The position numbers and the translations under genes were made by a program. A stretch of 64,000 nucleotides of DNA, from positions 664,327,979 through 664,391,978 of the forward strand of contig NC_134355.1 of assembly GCF_048569485.1 (NCBI RefSeq), read 5' to 3'. This DNA comes from Anomaloglossus baeobatrachus. Lineage: Eukaryota; Chordata; Amphibia; Anura; Aromobatidae. The notes beneath the pieces were generated by a model. The model saw nothing but the letters and a program-made list of their open reading frames with translations. It ran no database searches and had not been told where the DNA came from. Within the stretch, counting starts at the first letter, position 1. Every line of letters begins with the position of its first letter. Shown here one piece after another: positions 1 through 10,634 of this stretch.

Positions 1-744
1 CCATGTTGTTTTTTTAAATTATTTATTTAGATAATAATGAAAAAAGCCACATGAGGTCCCTCTTATTTTGATACAAAGCAAAGATAAGCACACAGCTGGG
101 GGCTGCAGCCTGTAGCCATATGCTTTTATCTATGCTGGGTATCATAATATGGGGGGAACAATTTTTTTATTTATTTATTTTTACACCACGAAAGGGACAC
201 AGACAGAGTGTGCGATTGCAAGCAGTGACACACACTGTCACACAGGAAGGGGGTACTTCCTAGCTGCAACCAATCACAGACGCCGGGACCATGGGTGGGC
301 AGGGGAAGCAGAGCATATGCATAAGGTGGATGAGTAGCCCCTAAAGTAGTGTTACTGCCGTGCAGGAGACTAGTACATATAATGCACCTGCTCTAATCCC
401 CCTATCCCTTCTACCACAATTGTATAGCGCCTGACTCGGATCCACATAGACTTGTATGAGAATTGGCATCTGGCCAGATATGTGGGATCAATTCCAGGCA
501 CTATTGTTTGTTTTTTTTTTTTGTTTTTTTTTTAAATCTGGTTGGACTCATTGATCCCAAGTATTTGCGGGTTTGCTCATCACTACTCTTGAATGTTGGG
601 AAATGTTGACGGGATGAATGAATGTTGGGAAAATAATACATTTTTAACACATAACTTCCTAACAAAAAAAATTATGTTTCAAAAATTATGCTGATGTAAA
701 GTTTGCCACTGCTGATGTAAAGTTTGCCACTGACAAAGTCATGA
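1..744. other. No recognised feature
   Basis: AT-rich sequence with T-rich runs around 160-180 and 508-532. I see no convincing coding segment and no terminal repeats. A short direct repeat (about 20 bp, containing 'gatgtaaagtttgccact') occurs twice near 693-732. Confidence 0.4.
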
Positions 745-1500
745 ACAGTCTATAATTTTAAAGGTAGGTTAATTTTAACAGTGAGAGATCCAAAAAATGG
801 CATTGTATATATTATATAAATTTATTTTCATTTTGCAGAGAGAAATAAGTATTTGATCCCCTACCAACCATTAACAGTTCTGGCTCCTACAGACCACTTA
901 GATGATCCTAATCATCTCATTACCTTAGCTTTCTAAAGATGTCAGGGACAAGATCATAGACCTGTACATGGCTGGAATGGGCTACAAAACCATAATTAAG
1001 ACACTGGGTGAGAAAGGAGACAAGTGTTGGTGCAATAGAAATAAAATGGAAGAAATACAAAATGAATGTCAATCGACATCGATCTGGGGCACCGTGCAAA
1101 ATCATCAGCCAAAAACTACACAGGAGGAACTTGGTAATGATCTCAAACAGCTGGGACCACCAACAAAACCATTGGTAACACATTACGCCATAATGGCTTA
1201 AAATCCTTCAGTGCCCACAAAGTTCCACTGCTCAAGAAGGCCCATGTGTAACCGGCCTAGCTGAAGTTTGCCAATGAACACCTGGATGATTCTGAGAGTG
1301 ATTGGGAGAAGGTGCTGTGGCTTATGAGACAAAAATTGAGCTCTTTGGCATTAACTCAACTCGCTGTGTTTGGAGAAAGAGAAATGCTGCCTATCACCCA
1401 AAGAACATCATCCCCACTGTCAAGCATGAAGGTGGAACATTATGTTTTGGGGGTGTTTCTCTGCTAAGGGCAGACTCTACAACAAAATAATGGGTCATTT
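745..1500 (+). pseudogene. Tc1/mariner transposase fossil
   Basis: Conceptual translation across several frames gives scattered Tc1-transposase blocks in the correct order. First comes a helix-turn-helix-like stretch (MAGMGYKTI), then a middle block resembling the Tc1 linker ([16 protein letters not shown]). The start of the catalytic core follows: WEKVLW, then FGINSTRCVWRKRNAAYHP, then a block matching the usual VKHGGG region. The sequence before the coding part, containing 'aataagtatttgatcccct', is typical of Tc1 5' untranslated sequence. Many stops and frameshifts interrupt it, the C-terminal third is missing, and I could not find matching terminal inverted repeats. It is an old, truncated copy of a family different from the intact Tc1 at 4537-6188. 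Confidence 0.75.
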
Positions 1501-1732
1501 TTAATGCAGATTACTTAGAAAGTTGAATAAGTTTGCATTTATAAAGCAAATAAACAATTAATCGAAATCAGTGGGAAAGTGATTTTGGTATTTAGCATCC
1601 AAAAAAATGTAATGGTTAATGCAGTACTGTATTCCTTCTGCTGAACAACCATACATTACAGAAAAGTTCAGTTTTCCAAAAAATATAATTCACAAAAATA
1701 TGACTTTTATTACTAAATTTCTATGTATCTTC

Positions 1733-1914
1733 TTAGATCCGTGGAATAGCACAAATCTTTTGAGTCACTGGAGCCTGAGTAAATCCAACACTTGTTGTGA
1801 GCTCTACCTCACTAATTCCAGGAGGAAGTCGAAAGGTGAATTTCTGTGAAAGGCAGGTAAAAAAGAGGAAAAGCTCCATTCTTGCCAAAGTTTCTCCTGC
1901 ACATACTCTACGAC
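1733..1914 (-). CDS. Cytochrome P450 family 2 gene, terminal coding exon (exon 9)
   Basis: This is the last coding exon of a CYP2-family microsomal haem monooxygenase, an ER-membrane enzyme that oxidises lipophilic substrates with electrons from P450 reductase. The exon reads RRVCAGETLARMELFLFF at its start and ends in ICAIPRI before a TAA stop at 1733-1735. RRVCAGE is the second half of the haem-binding signature; the Cys is the axial haem ligand. The exon begins after a good acceptor (pyrimidine tract, then CTGCAG at 1915-1920) in phase 1, as in the last intron of vertebrate CYP2 genes. The reading frame is open to its stop. Candidate polyadenylation hexamers on the minus strand lie near 1706-1711 and 822-827. 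The exact subfamily cannot be assigned from two exons. Confidence 0.9.
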
Positions 1915-2139
1915 CTGCAGAATAATGTAAATGGAATAAAAGCAAAAATAATAGTTTTAGAGATTGAGAGATAGAGCATGAGAGTTAGATAAACAGAGTG
2001 AAAAAGAGGGAAAAAGACAGAGACATAGGTTTTCTATTTCTAGGTTTTTCCTAAAGTAATGAAGGCCCTCTTACGCAGTTATAAAACCTATAGAGACCTT
2101 CAAATATTTGAAAATGATGGATTAGAAGTCTATTTATTT

Positions 2140-2690
2140 CAGTGATCAGGAGCCGCAATGTAACGGCTAGGGAATAGGCTGGTACAGGGCTCCTAGATTG
2201 ACCCCACAACTCAGGACCCTGAACTGTCCCTTATCCCCATGGTAGACTTAATGGTAGTCAGGATTGAGCCTCCAACGTGGCCCTACCAGGTCCTAATAAC
2301 TATGCCCCCACCAACTGGGGGATGGACTCAGATGGAGCCTAACAACCTACTAACACAGAACAACAAACAGGGTAACAAAAACATATACACCAAAAAACCT
2401 GCACCAGGGAACAACAGAAGGTGTACAGGTAGGGGTACAAAGAAAGAAGGTAGGAGAACAACTTACAAAAAACAGCAGATAGCAGCAGTAGGGAACAAGA
2501 TGTCCTCTCTGCTCCCTGGGTAGCTCCTAACTGAATAGAATAACCAGCAACAAGTCCAGGAAGCAGAGGGCTTAAATCCTGGTCGGCAATTGATTAGCTG
2601 CTACCAGCTGAACTAGTATGCTGCTGCAACAGAAAGTGCTTTAACTCCACGAGTACCTAAAAGAAAACACTCGTTTAAAGTGCATGGTCC
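2140..2690. repeat. Unclassified dispersed repeat in CYP2 intron 8
   Basis: A GC-richer block inside the intron between the two P450 exons. It has the composition of an old LTR or other dispersed repeat (runs such as 'ccagggaacaacagaagg', then 'gcagagggcttaaatcctgg'). No terminal repeats or coding domain could be identified, so the class is open. Confidence 0.3.
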
Positions 2691-2694
2691 AGAT

Positions 2695-2869
2695 CATTGT
2701 TTCCCAAACTCCAGTCCTCATAGCCCCCAACAAGTCATGTATTCAGGATTTTCTTACTATTGAACAGGTGATGGAATCATTATCATGACATCACCTGTGC
2801 TATATTAAGGAAATCTTGAAAACATGACCTGTTGGGGGTCGTGAGGACTAGAGTTTGGGAAACGCTTGT
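2695..2869. mobile_element. hAT-type MITE
   Basis: A short non-coding element with terminal inverted repeats: 'tgtttcccaaactccagtcc' near the left end and its near complement at 2843-2866. The flanks carry an imperfect 8-bp duplication (about TCCAGATC / TCTAGATT), as expected for hAT. It lies in the intron between the last two CYP2 exons. Confidence 0.7.
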
Positions 2870-3137
2870 CTAGATTGTAAGGTGAGAGCTAGCCCTGAGC
2901 CTGTCCATAAACACGTGACCCCAAATTAGGGGTCCTCCCCTGCTCTCATATGTTTTGTATATACTGTACTTTTTCCTGCTATGTATAAATTCTCCCTTAC
3001 GTTTGTATTTCTGGTAGCGAGATACGTTAGATAAAAGAGAGAAGGTAGTGGTGCCAAGATAATGGTTCAGTTCCCCATGAAATAGGCTATTGACACCTAA
3101 TTTGGACTAGATCAAAAGAAATATATGAAGATGATAC

Positions 3138-3279
3138 CTGCTGAAAATGGCATGAAGGCTTCATTGTTCTTGAACTGCCCATCTGAGTCGAGGAAATTAT
3201 TTGGGTCAAATTCTTTTGTGACTTTGAATTGTGTCTTGTCAAGCAAAACAGATGACAGCAGTGGAATGATGTATGTCCC
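3138..3279 (-). CDS. Cytochrome P450 family 2 gene, penultimate coding exon (exon 8)
   Basis: The exon is exactly 142 bp, the characteristic length of exon 8 in vertebrate CYP2 genes. It is bounded by an acceptor (CTATAG next to 3280) and a donor (GT at 3136-3137). It starts in phase 0 and ends in phase 1, matching the exon at 1733-1914. The translation contains GTYIIPLLSSVLLD, then the FDPNNFLD motif, and ends NEAFMPFSA. That is the start of the haem-binding loop, completed by RRVCAGE in the next exon. No stop or frameshift is seen. The intron to the last exon is 1223 bp and carries one MITE and one old repeat. Exon 7 and earlier exons should lie to the right on the minus strand but were not recognised in this window. 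Confidence 0.9.
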
Positions 3280-4194
3280 CTATAGAAGAGGCATAATGTA
3301 TACGGTAAATTGCTCAGATTCAATAAAACTTAGAACTATGACATTTTGTTTTACATTAACTCCTTGAATTAAATTTTCATCATTAGCCACTGCAGAAAGT
3401 ATGGAGACAGCTCAGGACCTGAGCCTGCTTTATACGCGGCAGATGCCTGTTGTGTTACCTAATAGGCACCAGCCTATGATTATTGCAAAAGTAGTTGAAT
3501 TGATGCCATTAGTGGTGCGTGTTCCCATTGCCCCTCAGTTCCATGATTAAAAGGAACTTGTGGTTAGCAGCTCTATCATGGAAAAATAAAATATTTTTTT
3601 CATAAAGTGATGAGACAAACAGTTTATTATTTTTCTTTTACAGATTTAAGATTTTTTTTTCACTATTAAATAATAAATAAAAAACAGGACTGTTTAATTG
3701 TTGACATTTTTTAACTGACCTGGAAAATCATTCGGACAACAGAATCAAATAAATAGAAAAAACAATATCCAAAAAGCAATGACAGAATTGCATTTATTTT
3801 CTGCAATTTTACATTCATCACATGTACTTTTGTGACTAGCGTCCTATGCAAGAATTATCTGTGTCTATGTCTAATACTAGCAGCTGCCCTCACTTTTATC
3901 ACGGGTGTTTGCAGCATTCTGCTAGTGCAGTGGTAATCTGACCTGGGGTTGGTAATTGCTGTTACTTTTTCTGTGATGTTTTTAAATCTATATCATTTGT
4001 GAACCATTTTTTTAAATAAATTTAGTGTAGGGACTCACAAGTTTGGGGACCCTTGACATTGTGTTGCGATCTTGCATATTTTGGCCAAAATATGGACCAA
4101 TACCTAATGTAATTTATTTTTTATATCATTTTTCATCTTTTGATGTTCCGCCAGTTTTTATTTTACATTTTTATGCAGGATGCAGTCGGGCCCT
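3280..4194. other. Intronic or intergenic sequence, no recognised feature
   Basis: AT-rich, single-copy-looking sequence directly upstream of CYP2 exon 8. I looked on the minus strand for a CYP2 exon 7 (the usual conserved helix-K region) and did not see one. Confidence 0.4.
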
Positions 4195-4536
4195 TTAGTC
4201 TTGGCTGGGAAAACTGGGGTGTCTGCCCTGTGGGATGCCCTCATCCCATAGATGAAACTATACTGCAGCTAAAGTCTGGGTGCATATAAAAGTGACCAGA
4301 GTTGGCTATACAAACAATTAAGATAACATTCCAAACACAAGATCAAGAGTCAACTTACAATAGAAGGAGGACTCCAGATGTAACAGTATGGCAGAGCAGG
4401 TCCAGAAGCCTAACACCCGACGCGCATTTCGGTAATGTGAATTACTGCCAACTGATGAAAAGCGTGTCTAGTGTTAGCTTTTAGTCTTGGCTGGGAGAAC
4501 TGGGGTGTCTGTCCTGTGGGATGCACTCATCCCATA
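4195..4536. repeat. Tandemly duplicated repeat, copy A and first part of copy B
   Basis: A unit of about 286 bp begins 'ttagtcttggctggg' at 4195 and starts again at 4481. The second copy is interrupted at 4536 by the Tc1 element and resumes at 6191. The unit contains a 'cccgacgcgcatttcgg' segment followed by 'ctgatgaaaagc', a pattern I associate with Penelope-like repeats in fish and frogs; that class call is weak. Confidence 0.55.
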
Positions 4537-4549
4537 CAGTCAGGGCCAG

Positions 4550-4762
4550 AAATATTTGGACAGTGACACAAGTTTTGTTATTTTAGCTGTTTACAAAAAC
4601 ATGTTCAGAAATACAATTATATATATAATATGGGCTGAAAGTTCACACTCCCAGCTGCAATATGAGAGTTTTCACATCCAAATTGGAGAAAGGGTTTAGG
4701 AATCATAGCTCTGTAATTCATAGCCTCCTGTTTTTCAAGGGACCAAAAGTAATTGGACAAGG
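4550..4762 (+). repeat. Left IR/DR of Tc1 element
   Basis: The outer site 'aaatatttggacagtgacac' (4550-4569) and the inner site 'ccaaaagtaattggaca' (about 4743-4759) share the ATTGGACA/TTTGGACA core. The spacing of nearly 200 bp matches the paired transposase-binding sites of IR/DR Tc1 elements. Confidence 0.75.
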
Positions 4763-4895
4763 GACTCTAAGGGCTGCAATTAACTCTGAAGGCGTCTCCC
4801 TCGTTAACCTGTAATCAATGAAGTAGTTAAAAGGTCTGGGATTGATTACAGGTGTGTGGTTTTGCATTTGGAAGCTGTTGCTGTGACCAGACAAC

Positions 4896-5933
4896 ATGCG
4901 GTCTAAGGAACTCTCAATTGAGGTGAAGCAGAACATCCTGAGGCTGAAAAAAAAGAAAAAATCCATCAGAGAGATAGCAGACATGCTTGGAGTAGCAAAA
5001 TCAACAGTCGGGTACATTCTGAGAAAAAAGGAATTGACTAGTGAGCTTGGGAACTCAAAAAGGCCTGGGCGTCCACGGATGACAACAGTGGTAGATGATT
5101 GCCGCATACTTTCTTTGGTGAAGAAGAACCCGTTCACAACATCAACTGAAGTCCAGAACACTCTCAGTGAAGTAGGTGTATCTGTCTCTAAGTCAACAGT
5201 AAAGAGAAGACTCCATGAAAGTAAATACAAAGGGTTCACATCTAGATGCAAACCATTCATCAATTCCAAAAATAGACAGGCCAGAGTTAAATTTGCTGAA
5301 AAACACCTCATGAAGCCAGCTCAGTTCTGGAAAAGTATTCTATGGACAGATGAGACAAAGATCAACCTGTACCAGAATGATGGGAAGAAAAAAGTTTGGA
5401 GAAGAAAGGGAACGGCACATGATCCAAGGCACACCACATCCTCTGTAAAACATGGTGGAGGCAACGTGATGGCATGGGCATGCATGGCTTTCAATGGCAC
5501 TGGGTCACTTGTGTTTATTGATGACATAACAGCAGACAAGAGTAGCCGGATGAATTCTGAAGTGTACCGGGATATACTTTCAGCCCAGATTCAGCCAAAT
5601 GACGCAAAGTTGATCGGACGGCGCTTCATAGTACAGATGGACAATGACCCCAAGCATACAGTCAAAGCTACCCAGGAGTTCATGAGTGCAAAAAAGTGGA
5701 ACATTCTGCAATGGCCAAGTCAATCACCAGATCTTAACCCAATTGAGCATGCATTTCACTTGCTCAAATCCAGACTTAAGACGGAAAGACCCACAAACAA
5801 GCAAGACCTGAAGGCTGCGGCTGTAAAGGCCTGGCAAAGCATTAAGAAGGAGGAAACCCAGCATTTGGTGATGACCATGGGTTCCAGACTTAAGGCAGTG
5901 ATTGCCTCCAAAGGATTCGCAACAAAATATTGA
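4896..5933 (+). CDS. Tc1-family transposase, full length (345 aa)
   Basis: Cut-and-paste transposase that binds the element's terminal repeats and inserts at TA. The N-terminus (about residues 1-110) carries the paired-like helix-turn-helix pair, with IREIADMLGVAKSTVGYIL as one DNA-recognition unit, and a GRPR hook motif at about 58-61. The DD34E catalytic domain follows. The first Asp is D152 in WTDETK, the second is D249 in MDNDPKHT, and the Glu is E284 in SPDLNPIEH. A glycine-rich KHGGGNVMAW block lies between the first two. The length equals the usual 340-350 residues and there is no internal stop or frameshift. A lysine-rich stretch at 18-23 may aid nuclear entry. The start Met lies 27 bp after an in-frame upstream stop-rich leader and matches the family start. 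Activity cannot be judged from sequence alone. Confidence 0.95.
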   Translation: MRSKELSIEVKQNILRLKKKKKSIREIADMLGVAKSTVGYILRKKELTSELGNSKRPGRPRMTTVVDDCRILSLVKKNPFTTSTEVQNTLSEVGVSVSKSTVKRRLHESKYKGFTSRCKPFINSKNRQARVKFAEKHLMKPAQFWKSILWTDETKINLYQNDGKKKVWRRKGTAHDPRHTTSSVKHGGGNVMAWACMAFNGTGSLVFIDDITADKSSRMNSEVYRDILSAQIQPNDAKLIGRRFIVQMDNDPKHTVKATQEFMSAKKWNILQWPSQSPDLNPIEHAFHLLKSRLKTERPTNKQDLKAAAVKAWQSIKKEETQHLVMTMGSRLKAVIASKGFATKY

Positions 5934-5966
5934 AAATAAAAATATTTTGTTTGGGTTTGGTTTATT

Positions 5967-6176
5967 TGTCCAATTACTTTTGACCTCCTAGAATGTGGAG
6001 TGTTTATAAAGAAATGTGTACAATTCCTACAATTTCTATCAGATATTTTTGTTCAAACCTTCAAATTAAACGTTACAATCTGCACTTGAATTCTGTTGTA
6101 GAGGTTTCATTTCAAATCCAATGTGGTAGCATGCAGAGCCCAACTCACGAAAATTGTGTCACTGTCCAAATATTTC
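5967..6176 (+). repeat. Right IR/DR of Tc1 element
   Basis: Mirror of the left end. The inner site 'tgtccaattacttttg' is at 5967-5982 and the outer site 'gtgtcactgtccaaatattt' at 6156-6175, both complementary to the left sites. Confidence 0.75.
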
Positions 6177-6190
6177 TGAACCTAACTGTA

Positions 6191-6455
6191 GATGAGACTA
6201 TACTGCAGCTAAAGTCTGGGTGCCTATAAAAGTGACCAGAGTTGGCTATGCAAACAATTAAGATAACATACTGTACACAAGATAAAGAGTCAACTTACAA
6301 TGGAAGGAGGACTTCAGATGTAATGGTATGGCAGAGCAGGTCCAGAAGCCTAACACCCGATGCACGTTTTGGTAATGGGAATTACCGCCCACTGATGAAA
6401 AGCACGTTGAGTGATAGCCTTCTGGACCCGCTCTGCCACACCGTTACATCTGTAT
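6191..6455. repeat. Remainder of duplicated repeat, copy B
   Basis: It continues copy B after the Tc1 insertion and is closely similar to 4252-4480. It ends with a segment at about 6422-6453 that is the inverted complement of about 6316-6347 (cagatgtaatggtatggcag versus its complement), so the RNA or DNA could form a hairpin about 135 nt across. Confidence 0.55.
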
Positions 6456-6599
6456 AGCTGTGTGTTGTGATCAGGAGACTGCAAAAAGATCTACAAAAAT
6501 CTTATTAAAATGTTGATGAAAATGCACAAAGAGTAGTTGGAAACTTAGCTGGCTGCAATCCCCTGACTACAACAACACAACTAGAAGACGCGTTCCTAA

Positions 6600-7591
6600 C
6601 CAACCTAAACGCCTCATCACTTCCGGAGAACTAGCTAACATCAAAGCTGAAATGAGGCATCCTGACTTGCCTTGGAAGAGCCCCAAAGGAAAGTAAAAAG
6701 CCCCCAACATATAATGACGGTGATGTAAGAAAAACCAACACAGATGGAAAGTATAGGGTTAAGCAAAGTGAGGCCCTGCTACCTAGATACAAAAGGATAG
6801 GATAGATTACTGGTTGCAGACAGCAAAAACCCTGAAAAAATACCAATACCTGATAATAAAATATATACCAATATCTGATAATAAAATATATTCCCTAAAG
6901 ATCAAACATTCTTCCTCCAACCATATCAGGAACTCTTGTGCAGATACATTTAAATGGAAAATGCAAATGTAATAGAAAAGATATAACTACAAATACACAT
7001 GAGATACAAAAATACAAATCCTGATCAGACAGGGGTAATAACTCCCTTTCTTGCTGGGAATAAATCGCTATCCAAAAATGGTGCAGGAAAAGCACTCATT
7101 CACCAGCAAGAAACAAAAGATAATATTTTCAAACACAGGTTCAGGAAAAGGCATAAATGAAGCAGAAAAGCAAAGTGCAAATTCAGCCCCAACCAAGCTC
7201 AGACCTAGACAGCAAAATACTTTTCAGGCATAGCTGCAGACTCAGGATGACATGGGAACAGAACCGATACCAAGGAACGAATAACTGCTGTTGAAAGCAT
7301 TCCTGGAGAATCCAAAAAAGGCTCAAAAGGTAGTCAAAAAGCCCAAAGGCTGGAGGACAAGGAGGACATCTTCCCATGAGGAAAAAACAATTATCACTGG
7401 CAAAAGGTTAGACAGAGACAGCTTTCCTTTATACCCCCAGGCTGGACTCAATAGGCTACCTGAAACAGCAATCATCTTCTACACCTGTCTGAGCGACAGA
7501 TGCAGAATCAGATTCACTACCAGCACTAGCCACCAGAGGGAGTCAAGAAACACTCCCAGGGACAGCACCATCTCTGATGGAATTCACAACA
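6600..7591 (-). mobile_element. Probable solo LTR, minus strand
   Basis: Read on the minus strand the block begins TGTTGTGAATTCCATCAG at 7591, a 5' end I recognise as typical of LTRs common in anuran genomes. The far end was not fixed and no coding domain is present. The left boundary is approximate, and the target duplication was not identified. Confidence 0.4.
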
Positions 7592-8516
7592 GCTGTGGTA
7601 TAGTTTCATCTATGGGCTGCTAGTGACCTCTTGTGGCGTTTTTGTGCAATACATTCAGATATTTTCTGTTATATACAATCATCTTTTCTGGTGGGTCTTT
7701 TCCATTTTCTGCTATATATATGCATATCCACCCAGTCCTTGTCATCTATAATTTATGTTTGTTAATAAACTTTATAAAGTTTTGCAGTAGTTTGGTGTTT
7801 GATCATTTTTTTTTCTTTTTTTCTCTTGGAGCAGTATTCGTGCTTTGCTGTATTTTTCATGAACCTAAAACTTTTACACAGTACTGTATGTATACACATA
7901 AAAATTATTCTGAATCCTTTCTAAGTTGAAAGTATAGGGCAGTTGATACATCGTTTCTATGGTTGTCTCCTTATATCACTACTCATACATAGAGACTTTA
8001 TCACATAGTTTATCTATGCTGCAGAGGCACCTATGAGATTCCAATAAAAGCGGTTTATCTTCCCTCTGAATTCTTGTGATTATGCACAAATACAGATGGT
8101 AAAAAAGACAATATCTGCATAGATGATGCTAACAAAATGGATAACGTACAATATCTGAGGAAAAATGGAAGGGTTATTAACATCGGAGCAGCTAGAGGGA
8201 GAGAGGGGGGACACATTTCTGAAAGCAAACCTTATTGCCTTGCAATATAACGGAAACAATGCAATGACAATACAATACTGTATGATTCTGAATTTGTGGG
8301 ACATGACACTCTCTGTCTGAAATCTTAAGACTGCATGCTTATCCTTTCTTGATATGATCTCTGCAATGATGTCACTGCCATGCTTGGAGCCTGAAAGACA
8401 AAAACGAAACAAACACAAAAACCTGCAATGTTAACACTATGAACAGTTGTAAAGTCCAAATACATGGTTGGTGACTTGAAGTCCACAACGATAAGAATAA
8501 CAGTCCAAAGTTCCAG
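7592..8516. other. No recognised feature
   Basis: AT-rich sequence. A short minus-strand open stretch preceded by a pyrimidine tract and CAG (near 8390-8396) resembles an exon start, but its translation matched nothing I know and it is not called as a gene. Confidence 0.35.
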
Positions 8517-8519
8517 TTA

Positions 8520-9718
8520 GGCCGGTTTCACACATCCGGCATTTCGCCGCTTTGCTGGATCCATCACACTCCAATACAGTGTAATACAGTACAATGGCAT
8601 CGCGGCAAGCTCCGGTCACATGCTGTCATGTGAAATATCAAAAAACTGACCCGCACATCCAACAAATGTGAACAGGTGCTAACTGAAAAAACATAGTAAC
8701 TATAAATGCAAACAGTCGCAGACTGAAAAAGCCAAAAATGTACTAGGGAAAATATGGCACTGTATTACTGCAAAAGAGAGATATATAGTTTATGTATTGG
8801 CCAATGCACGCAAGACCGGAAACCAATGGCAAGGTATATTTCTGTAATCCGGGAACCTAACTTAAATTCCACTATCTAGGTTAAAAACATCAATTTCTGG
8901 GAAAAATGCCACTATTTGGACTGCAAACCTCCATGTATGGGCAGCTAGACTCCTGCTATAATGGTTATGAACAGCCAGGTCTTAGGGCGGAGTGCTCAGT
9001 CAGAAAAAGACTCACTAGAAATATCAAAAAACTGACCCACTCATCCAACAAATGTGAACAGGTGCTAACTGAAAAAACATAGTAACTATAAAAGCCAATA
9101 TGGCCAATACATAAACTAAATATCTCTCTTTTGCAGTAATGCAGTGCCATATTTTCCCTTGTACATTTTTGGCTTTTTCAGTGTGCGACTGTTTGCATTT
9201 ATAGTTACTATGTTTTTTCAGTTAGCACCTGTTCACATTTGTTGGATGTGTGGGTCAGTTTTTTGATATTTCTAGTGAGTCTCTTTCTGACTGGGCACTC
9301 CACCCTAAGACCTGGCTGTTCATAACCATTATAGCAGGAGCCTAGCTGCCCATACATGGAGGTTTGTAGTCCAAATAGTGGCATTTTTCCCAGATATGGA
9401 TGTTTTTAACCTAGATAGTGGCATTTAAGTTAGGTTCCCGGAAAACAGAGATATACTTTGCCGTTTGGTTTCCGGGCTTACATGCATTAGCCAATACATA
9501 AACTAAATATCTCTCTTTTGCATTAATGCAGTGCCATATTTTCCCTAGTACATTTTTGGCTTTTTCAGTGTGCAACTGTTTGCATTTATAGTTACATGCT
9601 GTCATGTGACCGGAGAATGTGACCGGAACTTGCCGCAATGCCATTGTACTGTATTGCACTGTACTGGAGTGTGACGGATCCGGCAAAGCGGCAAAATGCC
9701 GGATGGGTGAAACCGGCC
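8520..9718. mobile_element. Harbinger-like MITE carrying an internal foldback
   Basis: Terminal inverted repeats GGCCGGTTTCACACATCCGG / complement at 9697-9718, flanked by TTA on both sides (8517-8519 and 9719-9721), the 3-bp duplication of PIF/Harbinger elements. Between about 8636 and 9595 it holds a second repeat made of inverted copies of one segment ('gcaaaagagagatat', 'ccaaaaatgtac', 'gaacaggtgctaact' and their complements). This looks like a foldback inserted into the MITE. Confidence 0.7.
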
Positions 9719-10039
9719 TTAGAGATCCATTTTGAATTCAGGAAGCTTCAACATGTAAATACACCTCCACCAACTTCATAATCCAATGGAGAATGTTCCA
9801 TGTCCTAACACAGCTGCAGTATGTGGAGGTATGCTCCCCACCATAAGCTATGTCAACTAGTAGCGTCCTTCTTCATGTGACAACATCTCTCATGAAGCAC
9901 TTGTTGATGTATTTCAGATGAGTAATATCGTTCTTGGCAGATGACAAGCTCGAGAAGCTTCCAAAGCAATGTGACTTTAGCGTTGATCTTGACATCGCAG
10001 ATATGCAGTGTGTAGAGATGGCGGGTCTGATTTCCTTGT

Positions 10040-10205
10040 CAGATTCCATTTCCAAACCATGCCTGATGAAGAGACCTGAGTAGTCTTGAAAGCTTGCTAT
10101 TATTACCATCTTTTCAGTTAGCCATTAAAAGGTATCAACCACTGAGGACTTCAGTTCTTGTAAACAATTTTTTATCTCTACTGGCTAACACGGTACAAAG
10201 ATATA
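10040..10205 (+). repeat. Dispersed repeat with hammerhead-like core (Penelope-type?)
   Basis: A repeat tail containing CTGATGA at 10063-10069 and GAAA at 10088-10091, separated by a potential helix AGAC (10072-10075) / GTCT (10083-10086). This order matches the conserved core of hammerhead ribozymes, which are known from Penelope-like retroelements. A two-base-pair helix III (GC/GC) could follow GAAA. I could not find a good helix I, so function is uncertain. Confidence 0.4.
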
Positions 10206-10264
10206 TTTTACTTGTATCAGACAGTCTGGTAACTCTTCCAGAGGAATCCTCATATAAGAAACAT

Positions 10265-10634
10265 GGAGGTGACGGTCACATATTGTTCCCAAGGCTAGAT
10301 GTAGCTGTGGATATGTTCCTTGATCAACTAGGCCAAGGCCAGTGGAGATGTGATGCCACTGCTGAGGAGGGATTTTGGCAATTTCCACTGCCGGTACAGC
10401 AGCACAGAGTTTAAGCTTTGGCACTGTGTGCATGTTTTGTTATTAGTTTGTTTTACAAGACAAATCCAAAATGTATCTTGTTGCTGGCTTCTGTGGTTTT
10501 CAAGTAAGCTGCTGTTGGGATGATGTCTGTAGACTTATCAGAGAAAATGTGGACTTCTCTTCTGATGGCTGCTGAAAGTGATTTTAAGGAATAATAACAT
10601 GGGAATTTGAGGTGTTCTAAGATCTTCAGAGATT
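10265..10634 (-). mobile_element. BEL/Pao fossil, RNase H block
   Basis: Minus-strand translation shows blocks typical of the BEL/Pao RNase H region: REVHIFSDKSTD, then AAYLKTTEASNK, then LCAAVPAVEIA, and a PPQQWHHISTGL block. It is a broken fossil with several breaks, and it continues to the right beyond a MITE. Confidence 0.75.

Larger units (their letters stand above)
4537..6188 (+). mobile_element. Complete Tc1-like DNA transposon with IR/DR ends
   Basis: A 1652-bp element flanked by TA at 4535-4536 and 6189-6190, the Tc1/mariner target duplication. The outer ends read CAGTCAGGGCCAGAAATATT on the left and, on the right, the complement of CAGTTAGGTTCAGAAATATT. The terminal repeats are about 220 bp and have the two-site IR/DR layout of Tc1 elements such as Sleeping Beauty. 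One open transposase gene fills the centre. It inserted in copy B of a duplicated repeat whose halves flank it cleanly. The ends and gene look complete, so this may be a recently active copy. Confidence 0.93.

Noticed and set aside
8080-8418. Possible host exon on the minus strand with a good acceptor (near 8390-8396)
   Set aside because: The translation matches no protein I know, there is no partner exon or donor I can support, and it lies among repeats.
9873-10109. Minus-strand open stretch that loosely resembles a P450 helix region
   Set aside because: No conserved E-x-x-R motif or splice sites in the right phase, and it overlaps a dispersed repeat.
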